Shown piece after piece: positions 1 through 14,010 of a stretch of DNA of 64,000 nt. The DNA is from Triplophysa rosa (Eukaryota > Chordata > Actinopteri > Cypriniformes > Nemacheilidae). The stretch lies in contig NC_079905.1 of assembly GCF_024868665.1 (NCBI RefSeq), positions 3,591,866 through 3,655,865 on the forward strand, given 5' to 3'. A program made the position numbers and the translations under genes. Position 1 is the first letter of the stretch, and every line of letters begins with the position of its first letter. Below the pieces are notes generated by a model, which had not been told where the DNA came from, did no database searches, and saw nothing but the letters and a program-made list of their open reading frames with translations.

Positions 1-37
<37 letters not shown>
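1..37. repeat. (AG)n microsatellite at window edge
   Basis: Uninterrupted AG dinucleotides from base 1; the array probably extends beyond the window. Confidence 0.95.
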
Positions 38-40
<3 letters not shown>

Positions 41-907
41 AAATTGCCAGCACTGAACATTCCTATTGAAACTTGTCCATTGGCATGCCAATAAAACACT
101 CTTGAAATAAGTTATGCGGTTATGAAATGAAGAAGATTTTGTGGACCTTAAAAGAAATGACACCGTGCAGTACCTATGCTATCCACTGGGGGCGATGCAG
201 TTGCTATTTTTAAAGATGAGCATTTTTTTAACTCACTTTGTGAGCTTCATGTGAATTTCTGCTTATTTTGAAAGGGATCAGATTAACCTCCTTCCAGCTA
301 AAACGAAAAAAACACAACACGTAGATTTATAATATCAAAATAAGATTCTTGATGAAACTGGGCACGGTGCCGCCGTAATGCATGGAAGCTCCCAAACACT
401 CACACAGGGAACATAGCGGGACTAACACAATATTGGACACACGTTAAAAACCACAGTCGTCTTTCAACCGCAGCGTTGAGGTGGAGAGATCAGATGAAGA
501 AGATGAACACTAGAAAAAAAAGAGTCTTTATTTGATAAGGCTGATAACCGCACAGCACGAGTCCTGCGTCTGCATTTGTTTTGACCACGTTGGATATTAA
601 ACGAGTCTTTGTTATCGATGTTTTCAGTCTCCAGAGAGAGCAGTGAGATGGAGCTTTGCTCTGTGCGTGTGAACATATCAGTGCGTTTTATCACATAGAT
701 TAGAGAAAGACAGCAACTTAAAACTTCATCGCAACAACTGTGCCTGAACATGGAATCACCGCATATCGTGCAATTCAATCAATGTCTTCACAAACTGCAC
801 GCTGTTACTTCAGATTTGTCTAGAAGATGCACCTCAAACCACTTTTCTTTTCACATTCACCCCGTTGGTGGGTGCTTTCTTAAAATGAGAAATACATTCC
901 GTACTTT
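38..907. other. gene-free sequence
   Basis: No splice-flanked coding segment, RNA gene or clear repeat seen. Open frames here are short and resemble no family I know. Confidence 0.5.
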
Positions 908-1338
908 GACCCTGGATCACAAAACCAGTCTTAAGTAGCACGGGAACATTTTTAGTAAAAGACAAAAATACATTGTGTGGGTCAAAATGATCGATTTTTC
1001 TTTTATGCCAAAAATCATTAGGATATCAAGTAAAGATCATGTTCCATGAAGATATTTTGTAAATTTCCTACCTTAAATATATAAAAACTTTATTTTTGTG
1101 AGTGGATGGTCTGCCACAGTGCCCCTGATTAACAACTTCTGAGGGAATTTTCTCAACATTTTGATTTTTTTGCGCTCTCAGATTCTAGAGATTTAAACGG
1201 TTGTATCTCAGCCAGATATTGTCCTATTCTAACAACTCGTATATCTATAGAAAGTTTATTTATTCAGCTTTCAGATTATGTAAAAATCTCAATTTCGAAA
1301 AATTGACCCATAAGACTGGTTTTGTTGTCCAGGGTCAC
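908..1338. mobile_element. inverted-repeat DNA element, family A (longer copy)
   Basis: Left end GACCCTGGATCACAAAACCA and right end TGGTTTTGTTGTCCAGGGTC are imperfect inverted repeats of about 30 bp. There is no coding capacity, so it is a non-autonomous (MITE-like) element. A second, internally deleted copy with the same ends is at 43881-44186. The superfamily was not determined from the sequence. Confidence 0.8.
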
Positions 1339-2406
1339 AGCTAAAGAAAAGGTCATTTCAAGTTGTAGTTTGCGCTGCCGTGCTTGTTTGTTTGTGAAGG
1401 TGAGGGAGGAACTCTGAAAAATCTAAATCGAAAGTTCGCAAATTGCAATTTCATTAGAAGACGCAAGAAAACAAAAAGGCTGTACTAAAAATTCCTGCTG
1501 ATGTGGAGCCGAAAGTCATGTTGCGTTTGCTGAGTAATGTCTTTCAACAACTTGCAATTAAATCCAAAACATTGAGCTTTGAAAAAATCCTTGAGCGAAT
1601 CACTCTCGTTGTGATTTTATTAGAAGGCTCGAGAATAAAAACACAACGCTGCAACAAGCAATAAAGCACAACTGCTTTGCAAATCCACAGTTATGAGTAC
1701 AGGAGGAGTGCGAGAGAGCAGATAAATAAAAACAGAAAGGCAAAATGACCTTTTTTAAAAGAAAGTTCGAGAAGGACAAAACGAACCACTTTGCACTACA
1801 TCAGTCATTTCTCCTGTCGTTCTCCACCTTTTCTGCCGCTCTATTCTTTCCTCTGGAGCGCACGCGCCTCTCCGCGCGAGGAGACCCAACCCTGCTTGTG
1901 TATGTGTAGGAAGAAATTAAAACACGCGCGAGTGTAAGAGGTGGGTGGACATTTCGAAGGGACTGACAAAAGACTCATTGTTGAAATAATAATAATTATC
2001 AGCGTCAGCTTGACTTCTGATTCATCCCATTATTTCCCATATTCTTTTACCATCCCGCCACTATACTTAGCCGCCAGACTTAGAAAGAAAGAAAAGTGGA
2101 AGGAGTGGAAGAGAGAGCGGTTATACAGTGCTGAGCTGCCCTTAAAAGCTTTATAAGATCATGATAATTGAGACGTGCAGCCTGAGATCTGTCCACATGC
2201 AGAAAAGCAGCTCCACTCAACCCACTGTGGCCATGGCCTAAGAGGATTACGCACACACACGATTTTCACAAACCCCATCCCTATTTGGTTGACCTCTTAA
2301 GTTTTTGCTTTTACACCTTCAAATTCAGTTTGCATGCTCATCTCTGATGGGTTCACGGGCAATTATTCGATCGGCTGTGTGGTTTGTGATGGATTTTATT
2401 AGTGTC
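1339..2406. other. gene-free sequence
   Basis: No gene or clear repeat seen. The stretch around 1860-1890 has a few clustered CpGs but nothing that supports a promoter call. Confidence 0.45.
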
Positions 2407-2669
2407 TTAAAGGGACAGTTCGCCCGAAATGAAAATTCTTTCATTTACTCACTCGAACGTCATTCCAAATCTGCTTGACTTTCTTCTGCAGAACACAAAA
2501 GAAGATTTTTTGAGGAACGCTGTAGCCAAACAACATTGAGCCCCATTGACTTCCATTGTGTGGACACAAAACCACTGTGACATTTCTCAAAAGATCTTCG
2601 TCTGATCTTCTGCGTTTCAAAGAAAAGAGTCAGGCTTTGAACAACATGAGGGTGAATAAATGATGATAC
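2407..2669. mobile_element. cypriniform short inverted-repeat element, family B copy 1
   Basis: Starts TTAAAGGGACAGTTCGCCC and contains the family hallmarks TTCTGCAGAACACAAAAGAAG, CCCCATTGACTTCCATTG and GAGGGTGAATAAATGATGA. Non-coding. The right terminal motif is lost. The family resembles the Angel-type short elements of teleosts, but I could not confirm the name. Confidence 0.75.
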
Positions 2670-3439
2670 AAAATCAAACCTAGCTAAACACATTTGGGGT
2701 GTGTATTTTACGTCAAAAATGGTGATTGATACATGCAACGTGAATTTTCTTTCACTTTCTGGCTTCAATTCTATTTCGCGGAGCTGAATATTCAGTAGCC
2801 AAAGTCATTCAATTCGCTCCATGTTTGATCCATCTGCCACCCCATTCAACACATTAAAGACACGATGTACATCACGTGACGTGTCCTTCACGACATTCAC
2901 ACACACGTTCTGTCTCGTCAAACTAAATGGTAGGATTGATTCTTTTCCATAATAGCGTATGTGCAGTGAACCAAATGAATGGAAAAAGCCTCTTTTTTCA
3001 GGAACAGGAGAGAACAATTCAAGCTAAAGTCAGCTTCATGCAGACCAATCACTCAAAATTGCCGTCATTGAGTTGCCTGAAAGAACGAGCACGTAGTAAA
3101 AAAGATAATTCGAGCACAGTCTGTTCAGGACCCATTTTGGCCAAATACATTTGGTTTCACGAGACCAGATCTTTTCTCCAATAGTTCTGATGGATTTTGG
3201 TAAATCAAACCGTAGACACCAAATATCACTGCTTGAATCACCGAGACGGGAATGGAGCGCATTAAAGAGTTTGCAGAGAGCTTTAACACAAGATTATGTC
3301 TTGGTTTGTCTTTGGTGGCTGTGTGTTTGTGTTCGGGTCTGTCTCAACGGTGGGACTCGCTAGATGGTGTCTTACCTCCCTGATGGAGTGGTTACCTGGA
3401 TACTGCATGCATAAATAATTGGGTCCAAGACAAGCTAGC

Positions 3440-3471
3440 GTGTGTGTGTGTGTGTGTGTGTGCGTGTGTGT
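3440..3471. repeat. (GT)n microsatellite
   Basis: GT repeats with one C interruption. Confidence 0.9.
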
Positions 3472-4622
3472 CTGGCCAGTCTCATGTGTTGTTGCAAAAC
3501 ACCTGCGTGCCTGGCAGCAAAACTGTCTCCAACAGTTTTGATGCAATGAATTAATAAAACAAACCCTCCCTGACTTGCACTATGGCCGTCTTCTAACATC
3601 TGGGCTTTCTGTCTGATACACCTGTTTAAAGAACATAAAAGTATTCCTTTTGGTTCACTATAAGTTCATCCTGTTCAACATTTCCCATCAATATAAACAA
3701 ATTAAGAGATTCCTAAAAATAATAAAGGTGGGATTAGAAAAAAGACCTTTTTTCTATGTTCTGTATGCGGATCCCAAGAGAAATATGCTACTAACACGGC
3801 ACAACAAGAAACACTTTCTTTCTAGCTAAAATTGAGATGTTGCAAACCATTCAAGAACGGTTATTTTTAAAAGAGAAGGCTTGGAATACTGTTATTAGGC
3901 ACAAGTATTGCTCAAACTCAAGGTTAGGGATTTAAAACATCCCCAGCTCGCAGTATTAAACTTCAGCGTGCATCTGTGCCAACACGCTCGTGCTAGAGGC
4001 ATAAATGATACATCAAATTGTGCAGCTAGTGGAGGTGAGGTGTGCTATTACTTCCCTATGTGATCAGAAATATAAATTCGGCCTGGTGAACAATGCAACT
4101 GGCAAAAAAATATGCATTACAGATGGACCCCAGGCACATCTGGACACCAGGATATACTATAACAGATCACTTTTTTCATCCGTTTGGAAAGTGCATATGC
4201 AGTATTGATGTATACAATGAAAACATATGTAGAAACTGGCAACCACATACACTCAATTACAGTTTTAATGTAATATAATAAAATTAATATACAATATAAA
4301 ATGTATATTAATTAATATTAATATAAATTAAATATAAAATAACTTGTTATATTACAGCCATACACAGCCTGGAAGTTAACTTTGGGCCAGGGGCTTGCAT
4401 CCGATGATATCGGATCTGAAAATAGGTAGATTAATAAATTGTTAATAAATGACTGTATTAAAATAGATTGAATAATAAATAAATAACTGCTGCCTTTAAA
4501 AATCTAAATTATTTTTATATTATTTTATCAATTAATAAGTATTTTTTAATTTATTTATTTTATTAATAATATTATTATGTTATTTTATTATATATATATA
4601 TATCATATATTTTTATCTTCAA
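3472..4622. other. gene-free, strongly AT-rich at its right end
   Basis: No gene seen. About 4260-4615 is extremely AT-rich with AATATTAA-type words and a short (TA)n run near 4592-4604. Confidence 0.5.
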
Positions 4623-4851
4623 TATAGACCATTTCTAAGATGCAAACAGCACTGGTCCAGAAGCACTTCGTGTTTCAGTTTTTATTGATTAATTTCTTTT
4701 TCTTTTTTTTATTTGTCCATCTATATAATTAGTCCTAAATGTGTTCATCAAACATTTTGATGTCATTTTAAATCTTACGTTACAGTTGTATGTTGTTGTT
4801 ACGTCTGTGTAGAGATAAAAACTGAAACAGGAAGTGCTTTTAGACCAACAT
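4623..4851. mobile_element. inverted-repeat element, family C copy 1
   Basis: Left TATAGACC followed by CTGGTCCAGAAGCACTTCG; right part GAAACAGGAAGTGCTTTTAG and GACCA in inverted order. The same ends occur at 11193-11844 and 24816-25066. Non-coding. Confidence 0.65.
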
Positions 4852-5454
4852 GTATTATTTAATATACTGCATTATATTTTTCTGTATATACCCCATGACA
4901 TGGACAATTACCACTTAACTTCACTTCCGAAAAAGTAAAACAATAGTATATTCTGTGCAATTGCGCACAAAACAAAACAAGCAGTAGCTTTAGGGTCTGT
5001 GGGAGAACCTGTCAGTGTTTGTGAGTACAGATGAGAAGCAAATCTGATCATGTACTACACACACAAAATCATACAACCAGACGCGTCCGAGCAGCCACCC
5101 TGAGGAAACAAGACGTGTTCAAATCCAAAGTGCTGCGAAACCATCAAAAGATGAAGATTTTCTCCATACTGACAGTATGAGTGTTGTGTGAACTGCTGTA
5201 GGAGCTGTGTATGTGCTTGTCTCCAGATTTTCACAACATTCAGCATCTGAGCTAATCTCTATTTATCCAACACTTGGCTGCGCTCATTTGAACCGTCTGT
5301 GGATTAAGATGAATGACAGCGAGACGGCAATGTGCGCGTTTGTATGAGTGTGTGTGTTGTATCCCTTTCGTGCTACTGACCCTACAACAGCTGTCCTGTG
5401 TCTTTAAAGGAAAAAGCACAGAGGGGTTGAAGACACAGCTCAGATATAAAAACT

Positions 5455-6140
5455 CTGTTATCATCTCCTCATCTTCATGTCATCCTAAAACTGTGTGATT
5501 TTCTTTCTCTGTGAAAAACAATAGGTGTAGTTTGACACTGCTGAATGTTGACAGTGATTTTCCAATACAATGAAAGTAAATGGTGACCAGGGGCTGCGAA
5601 GCTTTAAAAACTACACAACGGCCATAAAACAAGTCCAGCTATATTCCAAATCTTCAGAAGCCACACGACAGCTTTGTTTAAAGGTCCAGTGTGTAATTTT
5701 TTGGAGGATCTATTGACAGAAATGCAATATAATATACATAACTATGTCTTCAGAGGTGTATAAAGACCTTACGTAATGAAGCGTTCTGTTTTACAGTAGC
5801 CCTTAACGGGCAAACCTCACCGCTAGATCCGTTCAATTTCATACACTGGCCCTTTAAGGAACATACAGAAATCATTATTTACTAATAAACCTTTCTTCCA
5901 ACACAGCTTTTGAGATTTATATTGCATCAAAGATTTTGAATATATAAAAACATCATTTGGTCTGTTTGTCACACAAATCAATCATTTGGCTTTGATGATA
6001 AATAATGGCTTTGACAGCCCCTATTCAAAATTCACTTTAGTTGTAGAAATAAGCTTCTCTTTTCGCAAAGAACGAAAAACAAACTGGTTCGAAATGACAC
6101 GAGGATGCATAAATAATGACACAATTTTTTCTTTTTTCTG
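5455..6140. mobile_element. degenerate outer element split by a family D insertion
   Basis: Left part has ATGTCATCCTAAAACTGTGT and TACAATGAAAGTAAATGG; right part has GAACGAAAAACAAACTGG and GAAATGACACGAGGATGC. These are the two ends of a family-B-like element, interrupted in the middle by the element at 5678-5857. Boundaries are approximate. Confidence 0.5.
5678..5857 (+). mobile_element. TTAA-flanked element, family D, short internally deleted copy
   Basis: Begins TTAAAGGTCCAGTGTGTAAT and ends ATACACTGGCCCTTTAA, so the termini are inverted and TTAA stands at both ends, the target site of piggyBac-like and Kolobok-like transposons. It is 180 bp against about 400 bp for the full copy at 15840-16242 and lacks the middle. 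It sits inside another element. Confidence 0.75.
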
Positions 6141-6849
6141 TAAGGGGCTACGTGTCTCAACTTCTAGGACCCCCTTCTACGCTCAGTCATCTCGCTCTCT
6201 TTCCAATCTGCTTTCTGTCGGTCTGTATTTTACTCCCTGTATTTTCTCCTATCTGAATGTCACACAAGCAAAGCGCCACCCCCCATAACTCATTCAAGGA
6301 TGCTGCCTCTCCTCCAGCATCCTTGAAATCCCTCAATCATTCGTTTTTCAACATATGCTGCTCTTTAATGTACATCACGCACTGGATACGGTCTGTATAT
6401 TTTATGATGTGTGATGCTTTATTCTGGCCTCCTGCTCTCTTAGAATATCTCTCGGGTCGATTGCTCAGTATTGTTTGAAGCCCATCTCAATATCGGCACA
6501 ATTTGTCCGTCGCTGCGCTATTTTATTCTTAACCACTGACATCCTGAAGTCAAGAGCGCGCACGGGGTCCTCCATTTCTGTGGAATGACTGTTTTCTGCA
6601 CGCTCTTCACTATTCATGAGGCGCTCCGTTCTGCCCGCCCTTATCGTACGTGCGGTGCTTTATTTGCTGTTTTTCACAGCACAGTCGTGCGATGAACCGT
6701 TTTTCATATTTTTTTATTTGAAGACGCATACAAGCACTCAATGATTGCTGCGTTATCGGTTCTGACATATATGCTATCAAAACAGTTTAGGCTCTATTTT
6801 GTAAACGAATAAACCTCAAGTACAGCACAGCTATTAACTAGAAACCTTC

Positions 6850-7060
6850 GTATTTCGTGATTTTTACTCATTATTATTAGTGACCCTTTGTTTGTCACTG
6901 GGTTTTGCAAATATCTAAGCAATAAAAAGTATTAATAAGTGCTTGTCAACTTTGACAACACTGTATGTAATCATTTAAAAGTACAACGTTTTTTTTCCAT
7001 TTCCTGAAAAACTGCGAATTTGGACATACAAGGTTTCAGAAGGACAGTGACGATTTGCTA
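6850..7060 (+). repeat. interspersed repeat family F, copy 1
   Basis: Contains TTTGTCACTGGGTTTTGCAA, AATAAAAAGTATTAATAAG and CCATTTCCTGAAAAACTG in the same order as the copy at 62112-62345 and, inverted, the copy at 40980-41162. Confidence 0.7.
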
Positions 7061-10000
7061 CTTCCTAGTCGTAGAGCACTGATTGGACGAACGTCTGTGT
7101 AGTGCAAGATGAGTCATCGAAATTTTTGATCAGTTTCCTTAAAGAAAACGAACGTTAAGCAAATATTTGCATTTAATATTGTTTATTTTGTCATTATGTA
7201 CTGTATACAGGAAAAAGACTAACTAAAAGCCCCCAAAAAATGTTGTTTTCCTCTTTTATTATTCAACCTGTTCTTTTTCTCATGTCATGTCTCGGTACGC
7301 CAAAACAAAATGCCACAGCTCGATTGTTTTAATGTGCTTAAACTCCCACATCACAGTGCGTGCCTTGTTTTTCAATCTTTTCTATTCCTCTCTCATTTTC
7401 TGCTTCTCCTTCTTTTAGAGCTCAGCTGCACATAATAAATTCATCTTCTTTCAGTTTCTGGATCTACCACACGCCGGGAGCGCAAGACAAAATGGCTGCC
7501 CGGCTCTTGTTCCTGTTCTTTCACGATCCACTCAACGTGTTCAAAAACAACTTTTTTAGAGGTTATTACGATCAAGGACCCTCCTCTGCAACTCTCTTTT
7601 TTATAGGGTACCTAATAATTACCTTGGAGATTAAAAAAGGCTGTTGACGCTGCATTACAATTTCTTCAAAATAGAAAAATGGCTCATGGGATCTCTAAAG
7701 GATTGGAAGACAGATGGTATAGCAAAGAACTGAAATAACACTTGACTTTTAAGCCGTTATCTCTCACTTTTCATCTCTTTTTGTTTTTTGTTCCGCCTCA
7801 TGTCTATCCATCATTCTTTTCATTTCATTTCTATAGGAGGCAACTTGTTGTATGTCACATGTATGCGTTTTATATCTTAGTCATGTACAGATGCATCCAA
7901 CCATCAGGCCTCTACTAAACTTCACTGTTTGCACACAAGAGTAAAACACAAGAGAGAGAATGAGAACATTTGGGAAAGCCTGAAGCTCACTTAGCCTCCA
8001 TTATGGGCTGTGTATGCAACCGGCTATCTAGAGTTCAGTGATAGAGCCATGGCCAATGCAGAGAGCCGGTCTCACTGGGATATGACCACTCGACACACAT
8101 CTCACTTTAATGGAGAGCCCTGTGGCGATGGCACGGGCCACATCCTTCACTCATATGGCCTTAACTTCTTATCTCATCCAGGGGAGATCCCACGAGGGTT
8201 GAGAAAAGGAAATGTATGAATAATCACGACAGCAAGATGGAGGAAAACAAGGCAGAGAAAACAAAGGGCTGTAGATATGTCTTCTCGCACTCGAGATCAA
8301 AGACTCCCCGGATGCAACCTGACTGTTTCCTTACAAAAAATTTTCCATGTCTGAAGCTAACTCAATAAAAGCGTTTCATTAATATTCATTTTATTCAAAT
8401 CTCCGGCTCTATTCCATCACAATGAGAAAAAGACCATATGGCAGATGGTGAAAAGACTGTTATTTCGCTATTGTGAGAAAACGTGTTTGCAGAATGTGTT
8501 TTGGAGCTTTCTAGATTTTGTAGCGGGGACCAAAACCAATCATTCCTTATTCCTACGTGAAAAGAGATACGGCGAGTGCGCACAATGGCAAGCGAGTGTA
8601 AAGATGGCCTTGGTCTTTATTAAAAAGAATTGAATTTTTATCTCAAGTTAATATTACGGATTTAACAAAACTCATTCCCACAGCTCTACGGAATAAAGTG
8701 AAAGCCGAAGTTAAGAGGAAACTGACCTCTAGCGGTTCAAGGCTGATGGGTTTAAAGACGGCCTGCGCAATGTGTGCGCTCAAGTGTGCATTCAAACAAC
8801 GCAATATGACATCGATATGCATTTGTCAGTAGATGTACATCGATTTTTATGTGCACTTTCATCCCAAGTGACATAAAAGAAATACATTGTGTATATGACG
8901 ATTAGACATGTTCATTTCTATAGCGCTTTTTACAAATTGAAACGTTTTAAAGCAGCAGTTGTACAGAAAACATTGTTAAACAGACATGCAATAAATTTAG
9001 ATATACTATTGCAATAATTATAAAAATACAGAAAAAGTCAACACCTGAGAAGAAAAGAATACAAATTAAGTATTTATGGGTCAATGACGTATAAGGATTT
9101 TCGACATGCCAACTTGAAAATACAAATAAATTATCATATCTATTGCAGTTATTCAAACACTAAGAATGTGGTGTACACAAATGAAGATTAAAATTTAAGT
9201 GATTTTACTGTTTTTCATTTATGAATTGGCCATAGTCTTCAAAAATGTCATGCGGTGCAACCTTGATTCATCTTCAAATTAATTCATTTCCTTCCAACAT
9301 TTTTCTTTACACATCTTTAGTATTTAAAGTGTTTAGAAACAAAGTATTTGCATTTCTGTGACTTTTGGTAAGTAATCATCTCATATTTTTGTTCTATAAT
9401 TTTGTCTTCTTAAATTAACAAAATGAACAAACTTATTTTTCGTGAAAATTGCAAATATAAATATTTTAAAAATACCATTCACGTAAGCATACTGTATTCT
9501 GATACATTCTGATTCTGATGAATATTTCAGCCATTGATATATTTTATTGAATGCAATTACTGATATTTTTGGTCGCACCACGATTAGTGGTCATTATATG
9601 TCATTGACCCTTTTTTTTGATTGTCAAATTATGGTTTGTATTGTGAAAAGTGCTATTCAAATAAACATTTCTGGGTTTCTAAACTGGTAAATGTCCACTT
9701 GTGATTCATAACCAGTTGACCAAAATATATTGAAAGAGGTCAGTCTTTCAAAGGTCTGATGCTGCACAGGGTCTGGCTTGTGCTCCAATTCAACACAAAG
9801 CTCTGGGGTTCACATCTAAGGCGGGTTTTTTTGCCTCTTTGGACAAAACCCAGACCTGAATTTTATACATTCAAAATAATATATATAACAACATTAAAAT
9901 TCAGAACTCGGTTTGTTTGCAAGGACATGACAATGCCTCCGAAAGCGCATTTAGAAAGAAATGCAAAGAAAAACAATCACACAATTTACTCACGCAAAGC

Positions 10001-11192
10001 AACCCATCTCCCTGCAAAACACTCTCACTCAGCCTCACAAATGGACATCCCACTCATCACTCCATTGAGTGCTAGTGGCCCTATTAGCGTCATTAGCCGC
10101 TAATATAACATACATTATGTGGAGATGATGGGCACAGTACAGCAAGCTTACTGTTGCTGCGAGTAAACAGTCAGGGTCCATTAACATCTGATCAAAGTGC
10201 ATTAAGAAATGGAAGTTTGCATTTGCAGCGGCAGAGCGAAATGTTCAAGTCAGCGTCTCGCAGCCAAGCGTTCGTCCCCCAGGACCTCTCCTAAATGCAT
10301 TTGAATGCAAGAAACGGGAAATAATCGCTTAATTGTCTTCGGTTTTGATGTTCAATGGTCTGAAAGCTGTCAAGAGAGTCTTTGACTAAACAGAATTTGA
10401 AATAAGTTTGTTTTTTGGTTCTCTTGTTTTTGTTTGTGACCAGGATAAAAAGCTGTTAAGCTGTTAAGAATCAAGTACATTGATATTAATAGAGTTACAT
10501 AGGGATTTTATGCGTGGTCAGGCACATCGATATAGCCACTGGCCTTACAAGCATTCATTTTTGGATAGAGGGGATGCTTTAAAGACACACTAAGATTCCC
10601 TGAAATGTGTAACTTTGTTCGATGTGTTGATGTAATTTCCACTGAAACAGGAAGTTTCTCCCTTTTAAAATAGCACTTAAATTACTTCACAGTCTAGAAT
10701 GTGATGTGAAGAGAAGCTGAAGTGCAGAATAATGTCATAAAAATCGTTGACCCATATTGGGGGATGTAAGAGACTGTAGGTTTTGAAGTTCTTCCTCTTA
10801 TAAATGTGAATTTTGTTAATATTTTGGAGCACACTAGTTTATAGATATCCTTGAGGCATATTTACACTAAAAAACAAAATCACATCAAATTTGATTTCAC
10901 GTGAATTTTAATTTGTGACATACTGCTATATAAATGGGCACGCATGACTTTATTCTGGAAGAAGTCAGGTTAAACGGATTTGTTAATCTGCGATACAGAT
11001 GTTAAACTGGTGATTTCTTGACATTTATGATTAGCGTGATTAGAAAATTGCTGTTTACATTCCTATTCAGTGATTTATGGGTAGGAAACAGTCCTCATGT
11101 TTATCAAACATACACCAATAGGATGCTAAATCGCATGTGGCATCTTCCAGATTTCAATGACACTTGTCTGCGCACTGGAGATGGATACTGTA
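7061..11192. other. gene-free sequence
   Basis: Over 4 kb with no splice-flanked coding segment or RNA gene seen. 8880-9720 is AT-rich. Open frames near 7360, 8010 and 9759 show no domain, signal peptide or family motif. Confidence 0.45.
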
Positions 11193-11844
11193 TATAGACC
11201 ACTTCACAAAAGTAAACACTGCTCCAGAAGCACTTTCGCTTTTTTACATAAATAATTACATCTTAAAGATATTCGTTTAACATTTTGATTCGGTTATACA
11301 TTTTCTGTTGGTTGTATAGACGGTTTCAAAGCAACATCGTAAACGTTACTGCGCATGCACGCTTTTGTAGCCCGAACGTAACTTCTGGTACATATCCGCA
11401 AAGAATAGAGACCCTACAGATTATTTCTGATAACAAGCAAAAGAAATAACAAGTCAATTACATTACCTAGCAAGTTAAAAGTATGTCTAGCCGGTATTAT
11501 TTTGGGTTACCAGTAAAAGAACCGTTACTTGGCTAAACTTAAATGCGACTAAGTTACACGACCCATTCAACAAATCGCTAATTTAATAAAATTAATATAC
11601 AATAAAATACAACAAATTGTTCATTAAACAATTATTGTACAATAAAATATTAATGTAAAATAAAAAAATAGCCTAAATAGTTATATTATTAGCCACTAGC
11701 CAAACCGATAAACAAACACAGACTGGAAGTCTGTGCGTCTAATGAAACCGTTTATATTGTTCAAACATTTGTGCAGTGTTATAAAAACTGAAACAAGAAG
11801 TTCTTCAGGACCAGCGTTGTTTAGGTCTTCCATAGTGGGCTATA
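11193..11844. mobile_element. inverted-repeat element, family C copy 2 (longest)
   Basis: Left TATAGACCACTTCACAAAAG then GCTCCAGAAGCACTTTCGC; right AAACTGAAACAAGAAGTTC, GGACCAG and TAGTGGGCTATA in inverted order. The 650-bp interior is AT-rich and non-coding. Confidence 0.65.
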
Positions 11845-14010
11845 CACAAAATAAAATACATTTTCTAAATACAAAAATCAAGAAAATTAGTGATGGGGAC
11901 CTGTGTGCCAAACTCGCCGTCACAAAACTTGGTAACAATCTGTGTGGCTCTGGGTTGTTGCCAAGTGGACACCCACTGCCAAGTCTCAGTGAACTTCTAG
12001 TTTCTAGATAGGTCTCTCCTCCAAGGTAAGTCCATTTTATCTGCCAGGTGAAGACTGTAAATCAGATCGCTTAGAAAAGTAATGGCGCACATCTCCCCAA
12101 AATGGCACACGATTTGAAGCATCATTCATGTCCGTAGCGGCGTGAGATGAGTTATACGCCAAATAATATTTGGCGCTGGAGGTTTGTTCGAATCAAGTAT
12201 GCTTTGGCAAACGCCGCTAAATCTAAATCTCATCGCAGCACACACGCAGAAGGATTCACAAGAAAACGCCATTTAAGTCCACAATTATGCACCACCTATT
12301 CCAAACACACATCCATAGCTCTTAATACACTCTCAAGTCACAGCGGGTAGTAGCTTTTATTAGCATATTAAACAAGCTGACAACTCATTAATGTAAATTT
12401 GGTCACGGTCACCTTGAATTTATGATGAGGTGAAATACCGGACGCCAACTAGTACAACAACAGTGTGCGTCTGTGTGTGTGTCTAACTTTCCCCGAGGCA
12501 ACATTCGGTCTGTCTGCCAGCTCTACTGTACTGAAGTTCCCTCACTCAGTTAAAAAAAAACAAGAGCTGTGAAGTGACGCTTCTAATGGAAAAGGCTTAA
12601 AAAAGCAAAGCTTTAAAGGAGCGAAAACGCACACTTTTGCATGCTGACACCTTGACGGGTTCGCACAAGCTTGACATACCCAAGTCTGCTCCGGAGGCGT
12701 GTTAGACCTGGTTGCCATGGATTCCGAGAACCCTCCGCACCGTGAGAAATGAACACACACGCACGCAAAATCTCACAGATGCTCCTCTTGGTCACACACT
12801 CGGTCTCTCTTTCAGGTTACCCTGACACACACACTTACATTGTCCACAGTGTGGCAGAATAGAGATACCACCTGTATTTCACACACACACGCAATCTCCG
12901 GCACTACATTCTGAAGCTTAAAATCGATGCAGATTCGCCTCAAAGTGCTCTTCGGAAAATCCTGCCCCATTAAAAACAAGCTGCCAACCTGTCAGCCATT
13001 TTCCCTCACTGTGCACTTAAACACTACGAGGACTAAAAAAACATAATTCGTTTTTCCCTGGTAGTTTTCTTCTCAGATCTTTTGTAAAAGCATTTGTGCT
13101 TTTACTTTCAGATGCTGTTGCAAATGGGCGGCATAATTCCATAGTCGAGCACACCGGGAGTACATTTGCGAGTGAATTGTGTCGATTTCTTAACACGGGT
13201 GTAAGAGAAACGGGGGGTTAAAAAAGGAGGAAAAAGCACATGAAAGAAGTGTGAAAAGAGCGCAACATTAACATGAAGGTTGAAAGTGAAGCGAGGTCGA
13301 CGACCGCTGGTCAGCCGATGGTGTGTTTATAAAGGAAGCGTGTTTACGAATGAGGCAGAGAAATGGAAGTTAAATAACTTGAGACAAACTCAAACACTAA
13401 GTCACTCAATACAGAACAAACACGACTATTCATATATACACAGCAAATGAAGTCAGCCCTCGGAGAGAGAGAGCTATATTATTGCACTCAAAAGTCAGAG
13501 ACTACTGACTAGTGAAAGTATTTCTTCATGCATTTCAATTTCATATTTCAATATTTTTTCCATTTCGTGATGTTAGTTTTTTATTACGTTATCAGCATAA
13601 CATATGCGAAAAGTTAAATTTTGAATTTCAGAATTTAATTGCTTTGCTCCCTTTTGCTTTAATGAGAGCACTTAATCTGGCATAAAATTTACTGTTTATT
13701 TCCAGGTTTAAAAGTGCACGAAGCGATTTCTGAAATGGTGTTGACTTTTAAAATCCATACACATACACACCCGCATCCAAAAGAAACACACCACTGACTT
13801 CAACACACCGCCCTTAAAATACAGAATGCTGCTTGTTCTCTTTTCTCCCACATCAAGTTTGTTGTCAATCAAATATTTACACAACTGATTGTTTGGATGT
13901 TGTTTTCAATTTTCAACATTGTTTCTTGGAAATCGCTTACTTCACCCTTTAAACGTAGCCTCAGACTATTGGTATCTCTTCTATAGCTTCAACCAAAAGA
14001 CGGTATTAAT
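11845..14010. other. gene-free sequence
   Basis: No gene seen. Open frames at 11733-12011, 12147-12350 and 12542-12795 lack recognisable features. Confidence 0.45.
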
